Of a DNA stretch of 64,000 bases, positions 11,010 through 20,035 are shown piece after piece; position 1 is the first letter of the stretch, and each line of letters starts with the position of its first letter. The position numbers and the translations under genes are program-made. The stretch spans positions 65,960,398 through 66,024,397 of the forward strand of contig NC_079487.1 of NCBI RefSeq assembly GCF_020520425.1, written 5' to 3'. Under the pieces are notes generated by a model, which worked only from the letters and a program-made list of their open reading frames with translations, was not told the origin of the DNA and did not search any database. This DNA is from Spinacia oleracea. Its lineage: Eukaryota > Streptophyta > Magnoliopsida > Caryophyllales > Amaranthaceae.

Positions 11010-11665
11010 CAAATTCCAATGGGTTGAAAATCCCCTGAAATAATACAAATTCCAATGGGTTGAAATTCCCTTCAAATATTCCAATTCCAATGGGTTGAGA
11101 TTCCCCTAAAATATTGACGGGTTGAAAATCCCCTAAAATAATACAAACCCCATTCCAAATATTTCCAACGGGTTGAAAATCCCTTGAAATAATACAAGTT
11201 CAAATTCTACGGGTTGAAACTCCCCTGAAATAATACAAGTTCAAATTCCAACGGGTTGAAACTCCCCTGAAATAATACAAATTCCAATTCTCAAGCGGGT
11301 TGAAATTCCCTTCAAATATTCCAGATCCAACGGGTTGAAACTCCCTTAAAAAATTGACGGGTTGAAATTCCCTTTAAATAATACAAAATCAATTCCCTTT
11401 CGATCGGGTTGAAATCCCCTTCAAAATATTCAAAGTCCAATGGGTTGAGATTCCCCTAAAATATTGACGGGTTGAAATTCCCTTGAAATAATACAAAATT
11501 CAATTTCCTAGTACAAGTCCAATTTCCAAATTCTCGAGCGGGTTGAAATCCCCTTCAAATAAGTCCAATTTCCAATAGGTCGGAATATTCCTTTTCCAAG
11601 TTCTAGTACAAGAGCCAACTTTCACAAAAGAATGAACGCTCCTCTCAAACATTTCCAACGGGTTA
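11010..11665 (+). repeat. Tandem repeat field 2 in the Tat-A leader (GGGTTGAAATTCCC)
   Basis: About fourteen copies of a unit with the core CGGGTTGAAATTCCCYT followed by AAATAATACAAATTCCAA, spaced about 38-60 bp. The core GGGTTGAAATTCCC has partial dyad symmetry (GGG...CCC). It is unrelated in sequence to field 1. Confidence 0.85.
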
Positions 11666-11826
11666 CAAATCCCGAATACAAGTACAAAATCTAAAATCCC
11701 GAATCTTCGGAGTGACACTTAGAGTCAAGTCTAGGTCTCATTCATTGCATGCATGTCATATGATGTGTCGGGAAGTCCAAGATCTAAAAACGTCTGGTAT
11801 GTTCTAACTAGGAGTCCGAAGATCCT

Positions 11827-13665
11827 GTGGGTTCGTCGAAGAGGAGAAAGGTTGAAAAGAAATCCATCAGCCCTAGCTTCCCTCGTAGCCGGCATCGAAC
11901 GAGCAGCCAGTTCATCTCCTACAAATCACGCTTCAAGTCCCTTTCAAGAATCGATTCAAATGGCAAAATGTTCAAGATTACTGTGGGCGAAGGATCTATG
12001 ATGAGCGAGTCCCAGTCAGAGGATGAGTCTGGATCTGAGTCTAGCAATGAGTCTAAGTGTCTAGAACTAGAGTCTTGCATCAATCAAGAGCCTCTAAAGG
12101 CCGATCTTCAAGTCAAAACAGTCGATGTAATGATTGCTGATTTCAATAACACTTCAATTTCTACTTACTCTTCGAGTCCTAATTCAAAATCAAATCCTAA
12201 TCCACACAACTTTGCTTCACAAGAAACTGACTTTGAAATTCTAAAAGCTATCGAAAGTCATGAAAATAGGACGCCCATAATTGAGGAAACAGAAAAAATC
12301 AACCTTTCTAACAACAGTGATTCAAAGCTAGTTCAGATTGGTTTAACTCTTTCTCAAGCAGAGCGGTACAATCTTATCAAGCTACTTTCAGAGTATGTAG
12401 ACGTCTTCGCATGGTCCTATAATGATATGACAGGGGTTGATCCAAGCATCGGTCAGCATACAATCCCCCTCATTCCAGGTTCAAAGCCCATCAAGCAGAA
12501 ACTCCGTCGCACGAAACCGGACGTTTCCCTCAAAATTCAAGAAGAAGTCTCTAAGCAGCTAGAGGTCGGGTTTATTCGAGAGTCCAAGTATCCAGGTCAT
12601 TCCAAGTGTTGGGCTCCAAGCAGTGGCCCAGTTCATACAAGAAAACATTATATGCAGATACGGTGTTCCTCATAAGTTCATCAGTGATCAGGGAACCCAT
12701 TTCCAAGGAGAATGTGAAGGCCCATTCAACAAGTACAAGATTCAAAATTCAAGTTCTATAATCTCTAACCGAGCAAGGTTGTGCCAAGCAAGGCATCTAC
12801 AATTCCAAAGTACAAAATTCAAGTTCTATAATCTCTAACCGAGCAAGGTTTTGTCAAGCAAGGCATCTACAATTCCAAAGTACAAAATTCAAGTTCTATA
12901 TTCTCTAACCGAGCAAGGTTATGCCAGGAAAAGCATCTACAATTTTGAAGTACAAAATTCAAGTTACAAACTCCAAAGGTTCAAGTTCTAAATACATCTT
13001 CAAGCCTCAACAGTTCAAACTTCAAAAGGGGGTACCGTGCAATCTTCAATACAACAATCCCAGCGGACCCATGCTCCGGGATATTCAACATCACTGTTCT
13101 TCGCCTTATCGCCCCGCAAACCAATGGGGCAGTCGAAGCAGCCAACAAGAATGTCAAGACCATCATCATGAATATGACTATCAATTACAAGGACTGGCCC
13201 CAAAAGCTGCATTTCGCATTGTGGGGATATCGAACTTCAATTCGAACTTAAACTGGTGCAACTCCGTTCTCATTGGTCTATGGAATGGAAGCAGTACAAC
13301 CTATCGAGCTGGAGATACCTTCTCTAAGGATAGTCCTCGAAAGCAAAATCCCAGAAGCTGCAAGGGTACAAGCAAGATATGAGCGTCGGCTTCAAACCGC
13401 TCACCATGTACAAGTCTATCAGCGCCGAGTGGCCAAACATTTCAACAAAAGGGTTAGAACCCGAAACATCAAGGAAGGCAAGCTTGTCCTGAAAGCCCTT
13501 CGCAAAAGCACCATGGACCAAAGGGGAAAATTCAAACCCAGCTGGGCAGGCCCATACATTGTCAAGAAGATCCTCTCAGGGGGAGCAGTCGAACTAACAG
13601 ACATCGACGGAACAGAATTCAGATCTCTGACCAACCTCGATCAACTCAAGAAGTTCTATGTCTAA
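11827..13665 (+). pseudogene. Tat-A pol remnant: RT N-terminus fused to integrase
   Basis: The frame from about 12340 reads the linker ahead of Tat RT (LSQAERYNLIKLLSEYVDVFAWSY..., PIKQKLRR, EVSKQLEVGFIRESKYPG). After about 12600 it jumps to integrase sequence (AQFIQENIICRYGVPHKFISDQGTHFQGE), so the RT core, both RNase H domains and the integrase zinc finger are deleted. Integrase is then split by a 77-bp repeat insert (12730-12960). It resumes at about 13080 with SSPYRPQTNGAVEAANKNVK in a different frame and continues through YGMEAVQPIELEIPSLR to GPYIVKKILSGGAVELTD and ends at 13665. The first catalytic Asp is missing; the second Asp and the Glu are present. Same family as Tat-B pol. Confidence 0.85.
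12730..12965 (+). repeat. About 77-bp tandem repeat inside Tat-A integrase
   Basis: Three copies of a unit containing AAAATTCAAGTTCTATAATC, CTCTAACCGAGCAAGGTT and GCAAGGCATCTACAATTC, beginning near 12738, 12815 and 12892. They separate the two halves of the integrase core, so they arose by insertion or local expansion after coding function was lost. Confidence 0.8.
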
Positions 13666-13712
13666 GTTCCATGTTCAAATTCAAGAATCCAAATTCAGGT
13701 CTTGTAAGGTAG

Positions 13713-13780
13713 TCAGAACTACGTCCGGCCCGATTCCCTAACGGGACACGTAGGCAACCTAATTTCGAGGCCCGGCCACT
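13713..13780 (+). other. Conserved hairpin after Tat-A pol
   Basis: Begins about 50 bp after the integrase stop. TACGT (near 13720) can pair with ACGTA (near 13749), and CCCG with CGGG inside it around a short loop. The same block occurs after the Tat-B pol (43500-43572, minus strand) with high identity although neither is coding. Confidence 0.6.
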
Positions 13781-14156
13781 TTAATACAAAAAAATTCAAA
13801 ATTTCCTCAATTAAGGGCATCCTAAAAATCAAATCAAATTTCAAATTTCAAAATTGTTGTTATTCCAAATGTGCCAATTCAAAGCAAAGCATGTTCAAAC
13901 GGAATTTAACACAATAACTTATTTGGCCCTAAGGCCTTCAAACCTAATTCAAATACAAAGTCAGGATCAAGTGAAGCAAAGTTCAAAAGCCTTTTTACTT
14001 CCTAAACACACTTTCTAAACACATCTTCCAAACACATTCTAAACACAATTCATCGCAATGCAATTCAAACACATTTAGCCTACAAAGATCTAGGGTCAGG
14101 CAACTATGCTCTCGAGTCTTGGCACCTTGAGTACTATCCCCTGGCTCCTCCCGCAA
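13781..14156. other. Tat-A spacer between pol and antisense gene 1
   Basis: AT-rich non-coding sequence between the convergent 3' ends of pol and antisense gene 1. It contains short repeated CTAAACACA motifs (14000-14060). I see nothing else. Confidence 0.5.
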
Positions 14157-14651
14157 TCAATCATCAATCTTCCCCTTGCCCAAGCGGCGGGAGAAGGAAC
14201 TTGCTAGCCTTCCAAGACGATAGGACGACGAACCTCCTTTGGATTCTGAACGGTCAAGCACCGGATGGGCCACACCCCCGTCACCTTCCTCATAGTCAGT
14301 TGATGTAGGACGTCTGGCTCTAGAACCTCGGACTCTAGCTGGTCCGGAGAGAGAAATGTCCCTCTGGCTTAGGCCTCTCATCCATACAATGTACCCCGCA
14401 GACAGAGTAACTGACTCAGGTGGGAACTGGATACTCAAGAATGGTTTGGCGACCCAATACCGCCTCCAAACTTCAAATCGATTTGCATTCAGCACAACAG
14501 GTTTCGGGTTCTCTTCAAAACAGTCTGGGATCTCCTGTTTCAAGCCATATTGTCTCATCACTCGGGCAGGCGAGTAGAAGACCAGCATTGTGAGGCTTGG
14601 CACCCTCAAAGCAATAGAACCAGGGGCATGTATCATAAGAGCAGAGTACAA
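14157..14651 (-). pseudogene. Tat-A antisense gene 1, C-terminal exon (DUF7745/PMD-like)
   Basis: The minus-strand frame reads MLVFYSPARVMRQYGLKQEIPD, YWVAKPFLSIQFPPES, GYIVWMRG and ends GGSSSYRLGRLASSFSRRLGKGKIDD. Tat-B has the same protein at 42690-43111 (QYGLRQVIPDC, YWIAKPFLNLQFPPEPS, SRRLGKGNMDE), where the N-terminal DUF7745-like exon also survives. In Tat-A everything upstream of this exon, including the promoter seen in Tat-B at 41653, has been lost. The gene converges on pol. Its role in the element is unknown; family assignment is from recall of DUF7745/plant mobile domain sequences. Confidence 0.7.
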
Positions 14652-14847
14652 CCTCCATTATTCAAGATTCCAAAGCCGCAAGCCGCGCTATTTCAAGCAG
14701 TCCGGATCAACACTTCAGGCAGATTTCAGATCAAATTTTTTTCAAAATTCAAGCATTCTAGTCCTAGATTGGCGTCCTAAGTCGATTCTGCATGCGCATT
14801 AGCAAAAGTTGAATATACTTTCACTTGCGCTTTTCCTAACCAAAAAA

Positions 14848-14868
14848 CCTCAGTCAAAGTGGGGGCTT
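14848..14868 (+). promoter_or_regulatory. Internal PPT-like copy in Tat-A
   Basis: CAGTCAAAGTGGGGGCTTA, preceded by CTTTCCTAACC-like sequence, nearly repeats the genuine tract and its upstream sequence at 17425-17469. What follows here is TAGTGGGTATATAC, not an LTR. The same internal copy exists in Tat-B (6890-6925, inverted), so it is ancestral to both. Confidence 0.7.
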
Positions 14869-15133
14869 ATAGTGGGTATATACACAAGAAAAAATGGGCA
14901 AATTTTTTCAAATTTTTTGCAAATTTATCATGCATGCATATATCTACAAAATTTCAAGGCACACACAACGCATACAATTCCAAACATTCAAGCATACAAA
15001 AAAACCAATCTTCAAATTTTACAAACCAATCAAGTTCAAAGCCATACAAACCATACAAAAATCCAAGTTTCAAGCCATACAAATACCATACAATTCAGCC
15101 TATACAAAATCAACCCAGGCAAGCTGGAACTCG

Positions 15134-16545
15134 CTACCATGCAGGGTCAGTTTGAGTCATCATCAGCGGTGACGTCAACCATAGGCGCCTTGTCCCTGTT
15201 TCGCCTCCTAAGGCGCTCCAGCTCCCGATCCAGCTTCGTCCCAGGGGTACTAGGATCCTCCTCCGAGATACGAAGTGTGCCAGTGGAGGGATGAACTCCC
15301 TGCTGAGAAGAGGAATACTGATAAGGCGGCGGCATCGACATATACGGGTACGACCCAAACATCTGTGTCTGGCGCATCCCCTCCATCTCCGCATAGCAAG
15401 CCCATGAACCTGCACCGCAAGGCTGAGGGCCACTTCCTCCGAAGTGGTAACCGGAAGGAGGAACAAAGGGCCGTGAACCGCTAGCACCTCCAAATGAATG
15501 CCTGGTGGGATAAACATGTACAAAAGGGGAAGCTCCCCGCTCAGCATCAGAATGCCTCTGATGAGCACCAGCACCGGACCCCTCTCCCAGCTCCAAGCTC
15601 GGTCCCTCCTGTCCGAAGGACGTCTCCGCATGAGGCTCCCTGTCAACAGAGTCTCTACGGTCTCGACGGCGCTCCTATACAAAATACAATTTCAAGAATA
15701 AATTTCCCAGTTGGAATTTCCAGTATACAATGTTCAAGATCAAGTGAGGTACCTCTCTGTTCCGGCCAGAAAGCTTCCGGGTCAGCTTGGCGCACTGCCT
15801 CTTCCAAGAATCAAGCAAGAGCATCTAGCGACGCACTCTCACCTGAGGCGCCATACAAAGATCAATTTTCCCATACAAAGTTACAAACAGTTTCAAAAAT
15901 GCAACGCTACTTACAGGGGCGTAATGCTCAGGTACAGCACCATATGATTTCCGGTGCGGAGGAGAAGCCCAAGGAATGGTCTCCACCACCTCTTCCCCGT
16001 CCGAGTTCTCATAGCGGAGGATCCTATCAGCATGGGGAATGTCCTCAGGATCAACCTCCTCCTCCTACATACAATCATACAATCATACATTCATGCAATC
16101 AATACAAGAATACAAGAATACAAGAATACAAGATACAAGATTCAAAAGCTCACCAGCAGTACGAAGCGTACTGGTGGGGCCAACCTCCTCAGGAAGTCAT
16201 CATAGCTACCATTCCTGTGTAAAAACTCCCTCCAAGAGCGGCAAACAGCCTCGCCCCTAGCCTCCGCATAAAGTCGGGCAAGATCTTCATCCAGAGCCAA
16301 CATGGACTCCGGTGGATCCTTGGGGACAAGCCGATCCCCTGAATGGTGTTGAAGGGACGCTCGCTCCCCCAGATGCCACATATGGCGGTACACCCCTGGA
16401 AGCAAAACCCGCCGCGCAGACAGGAAATGGGCACGAGCAGCCGAGACAGATACAACCGCGTTGGCAAAAGGACGTCATACCACCTGCAAAGAAAACATTT
16501 CAGGCAACAGTACAAATACAAATACAAGAAATCAAAATAGTACAA
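15134..16545 (-). pseudogene. Tat-A antisense gene 2, spliced C-terminal part
   Basis: Read on the minus strand. An exon of about 16500-16157 (YRHMWHLGERASLQHHSGDR, DEDLARLYAEARGEAVCRSW, LAPPVRFV) ends at a GTGAGC donor. The next exon, about 16060-15925 (EEEVDPEDIPHADRILRYEN...), is followed by a small exon at about 15850-15741 (LLDSWKRQCAKLTRKLSGRN). The last exon, about 15680-15150, is rich in Gly/Pro/Tyr and ends LDRELERLRRRNRDKAP and an acidic tail. Introns consist largely of TTGTATT repeats. The N-terminal exons cannot be found between here and the promoter near 16858, so the gene looks 5'-truncated. Same gene as 5287-6609 in Tat-B. Confidence 0.65.
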
Positions 16546-16854
16546 AAGATTAGATCTTTAGTGGATAGAACTCTCCGAGCCCTGGGAGAAGCCGCCAGAG
16601 ACGCGCCAACAGTTCAAGTTCAAGTGGCTATCAAACAGTTTTCTACAAGATTCAAGAAGCTTAAGCATACAAGCATCATTTCAAAGTACGAGAAAATCAA
16701 AACTACATGCAATCCTAGAGTTATTTCATAAGCAAAAACGTGAAAAACATACATGGACGAGGCAAGAACAAGACCAAGGGAAGAGCCTAATCGACCTTTG
16801 AGAGAGAAAAGAGCAAAGAATTCAAGAGAATGTGCCTCAAAATGGCACGGCAGC

Positions 16855-16861
16855 TTTTATA
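16855..16861 (-). promoter_or_regulatory. Putative antisense promoter TATA box, Tat-A gene 2
   Basis: On the minus strand GAGCTATAAAAGCTGCC, with GC-rich dyads (GCGCAGTGCGCTGGGGCGG) immediately upstream at 16870-16925. This mirrors the LTR promoter (dyads then TATAAATA). Transcription would run leftward into antisense gene 2. Inferred from sequence layout only. Confidence 0.55.
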
Positions 16862-16925
16862 GCTCAGCCCTGCGCTAGGCACCGCCCCAGCGCACTGCGC
16901 TGCCCTGCTGCATGCACGAATCTGC

Positions 16926-17452
16926 AGCGCGCGCGGTCTCCCGTGCTGATTGCACGTCCTTTGCTGCTACGGTCTTCCGCACCAAGCATCAAACGTGGCA
17001 TCGAACCATCCCTCGAAAATACGGGTATACACCTGTATCTCCAAGTGCAAACAGATGAATATTTCAAGAATACAAAGTCCAAAAACTACAACGACTCAGG
17101 CGCCCAACTCCCAACGGACCCAAGCTCCGGGAAAGTCAGTCGAAATTTCAAAAACCTCTTATCCCCAGCAAAGCACATCCCCAACGGATTAACTCCGGGT
17201 ATTCAAATTCAAAAATTCAAGATTCAAAAATTCAAATTTTCGATGCCAAGCTCCGTCCTGAACCGAAGGCGGAAAAATACAAGTACAAACCGGAGTCATC
17301 ACCAACCGCACCGAGGTAGACTCTATCCTTTTTCTAACGCCTGTTTTATGCAGGTACCTGCGTACAAAAAGTGGTTTCGATTGCAGAACATCTTGTCCAT
17401 TCTCCGTCCCTTTCGAAATACTTTGACTTGCACTTTCCTAACCGAACGCTCA
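16926..17452. other. Tat-A region between antisense promoter and PPT
   Basis: Non-coding. It contains CCCAACGGACCCAAGCTCCGGG and CCCAACGGATTAACTCCGGG segments (17110-17190), low-complexity TTCAAAATTCAAG, and GAACCGAAGGCGG-type sequence. No gene recognised. Confidence 0.5.
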
Positions 17453-17469
17453 GTCAAAGTGGGGGCTTC
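17453..17469 (+). promoter_or_regulatory. Tat-A polypurine tract
   Basis: AGTCAAAGTGGGGGCTTC directly before the 3' LTR start TGTAGACACC at 17470. Confidence 0.88.
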
Positions 17470-18414
17470 TGTAGACACCTAATTTGTGTCTCCCCTTTGG
17501 GATGATGACAATACCATTATCCTTGTTAGGTGATTGGAGTAACTCCAGGCGGAAATCCCAATTGCTAAGAATATTTCCAAATTCAAGATCCAAAATCCAA
17601 CCCCCGAGATCATTCCCCTTTCGGTTCCCGGTACAAAATACAACTTTCCAAATCCAATTTCAAAATCCTTGTACAATCTCAACTAGTAGACCATCCCATT
17701 GGTTTTACTAGGCCTTTTCCACTCAAAATCTTATAAGGCAAGTAAAATTCGGGCGCCGACCCACAAAACCGAGCATGCCGGGCCCCGTCCCGTAAAACAG
17801 GAATTCAAAAACCCGAGAAAGGCTAGTTTTTAGACGCTAAACGATGCCTTAACCTCCAAGAAAATACAAAACGCCAAACCTAGTACTATTCGTACAACAG
17901 GTACAACGCTACAAGACGAAACAAGGACGATTCCCCGTCCTTGCTTTGGCGGCATTCAAGCCACGTCAGCAGCGCACTGCGCTGGCCTGACCCCCTGCGC
18001 TGGCGTGTGCTGGCGTTTTGCACCAGTCCCTCCTATAAATACCCCTCATTTTCATCGAAAAAAGGGGGAGCACAACAATACAACGTCGTAATTTTGACAT
18101 TACGCCTCAAAATACAAGTCAAAACTCCTCAAAAACACATACAAAATTCCTAAAATCCAAAGCAATTGGGAGCTCTTGCCTAAATCTAACTAGATAAATC
18201 CGAATCCCATTCTAACCTACTATGTTCCTTTTTTAATAAATGATTAGCAAGTTGGTGTTTTTAATCAATAAAAAACACCACTTGCAACAATCACACATGT
18301 TTTCCAAAAATACAAACTTTTTCAAAACACAAAATACAATTTTCAAAGATTCAAGGATGTCCAAGTTGTTTACAATCATCACTTGGGCTAGAATCACCAT
18401 CAAACATGGGGTAA
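17470..18414 (+). repeat. Tat-A 3' LTR, left segment
   Basis: Colinear with 7100-8046 of the 5' LTR up to CATGGGGTAA, where the Athila element was inserted. The remainder is at 40398-41489. GGTAA at 18410-18414 is the left target-site duplication of Athila. TATA box at 18034-18041. Confidence 0.93.
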
Positions 18415-20035
18415 TGATGAATCATATTTATATAGGGTATTTTAGGCTCATTTAGGTTGCATTTCTAGGCATTTCTCTCATTTTTGTTGCATTTAGAGTC
18501 ATTATTGCATAAGTCGTCGTTATCGTACTCTATTACACTCCGTTTGTGTTTTCTTTGATATTTCAGGTGATTTTACAATCATTTGGATGTTTCTCGAGAT
18601 TTAGAGGTGGGTCGAATGGCTATCGGATGGTTCGTATTGAAAACGTCGTGTTTGATCGGAAAATGAAGTTTTCGGAAATGATTTGCGGAAGTTCCGGTTC
18701 ACTTAGCTTGATTTATTCGGCCATCGAGGTAATTCGTTATTTTGGATGACATTAGGCTAGTTTCTGATGCTCGCCATAAAATCTTGGTAATGTGGGAAGC
18801 ATCGTCGCAACATCGTACCTGAATCATGCAATGTGGCCACATCGAAGTGCTTTATGCCCACATCTAGAGCTTTGTGGCCGCACCCAGCCCGCAGCACCCC
18901 GTCGCTTCACTAAACATTGTCTGCCATGCTCACAGCGAAGTGTTGCGCCCACAGCGAAGTGCTGCACCCACAGCAAGAAGTGATGCGCCCACAGCAAGGG
19001 TGGCTGCGCCCACATCTCACTCACGCTTCACTAAGCAGTTGTTGGCTTGCTCACAGCGCAAGGCTGCGCCCATAATGCGTCCAGGCCGACGAATACCATA
19101 TTGCGTACGTCTCTCACGCCATCGACCAATCGTTGACGACTTCTATTTTTATTTTCCCATTTATTTATTTATTATTATTTCAGAAATAGGAAGCCTATAA
19201 ATATTGAAGGGAATTATATTCCTAGGTCTCTTATGTTAATTTTTCTTCCTTAGAATTCTTTGAACGATTATTTTTACTTTTCTCTTTTCATTGTCGAACG
19301 CTTTTCTGATTTCATTCATTCATCAATCTAAGGTAAATTCATAATTTCTCTTTCTTTAATTCAAATTTATTATTTTCGTTCCTTAGATTAATTCGTTCGT
19401 TGATTATGAATTCTATTCTTATTATTTGTTTCATGATTATTAAATTAATTATGAGCGAGTAGTCTTATTCTAGGGCTAAGTAAGGGAAGCCATGTTTATA
19501 CCATAATCGTTATGCATTAAAGTTCGTTAATTTATAGATTATGATTGAGTAATTCCAATTGATTTGTTCTTAATCGTTGATTCATGTTATCGGCCAATTT
19601 CATGGATTAATTATCTAGCTAATAGGAATTAGAATCGAAAGATCGTGTTTTTAGAGGCTTTGTACAATTGGCAATTCTGATTATGTTAGCGATCGTACTG
19701 CATATGTTGAATTGAAAGTGTTAAGACCCGACCGTAGGATTAGCATGTACTTTAATTACTCGGCCTAGTTTATTCGTTGTCGAATTGAATTGTGTTATTG
19801 GATTGGTATAAGCATGGTGAACCAAACATACGCCCTAGACCTTTAATTCATTGATAAATTACGCATTTTTATTATTGCTTTAGCTTTACTAGTTAATACT
19901 AAAAATAAATTTTCGTTATTTAAATAGTTCGTATGATTGGGCAAAAACTAATAGAACTTGTCTCCCTGTGGGATCGACCCGTATTTGCTAAGTATCTGCT
20001 AACAACAGACACCGTGCACTTGCGGCAACCTACTC
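18415..20035 (+). repeat. Athila 5' LTR, truncated at its 3' end
   Basis: Matches the 3' LTR (38767-40397) from TGATGAATCA up to CACTTGCGG and then switches to gag sequence. The last about 20 bp of the LTR (40378-40397 in the intact copy), the PBS and the gag N-terminus are missing. It contains a GC-rich array of about 21-bp units (CACAGCGAAGTGCTGCGCCC, 18920-19080) and a TATAAATATT at about 19197. Confidence 0.93.

Larger units (their letters stand above)
9141..11826 (+). other. Tat-A leader without recognisable gag
   Basis: About 2.7 kb between PBS and pol. From 9141 to about 10030 I see no gag or protease motif (no capsid-like stretch, zinc knuckle or DTG). The rest is filled by two tandem-repeat fields listed separately. 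A 259-residue open frame at 10092-10871 results from repetition of a unit close to 63 bp and not from a gene. Confidence 0.65.

Noticed and set aside
13713..13780. tRNA-like gene (cloverleaf impression)
   Set aside because: Contains short stems but no A/B box promoter pair, anticodon arm or CCA-type acceptor geometry. Treated as a post-pol hairpin.
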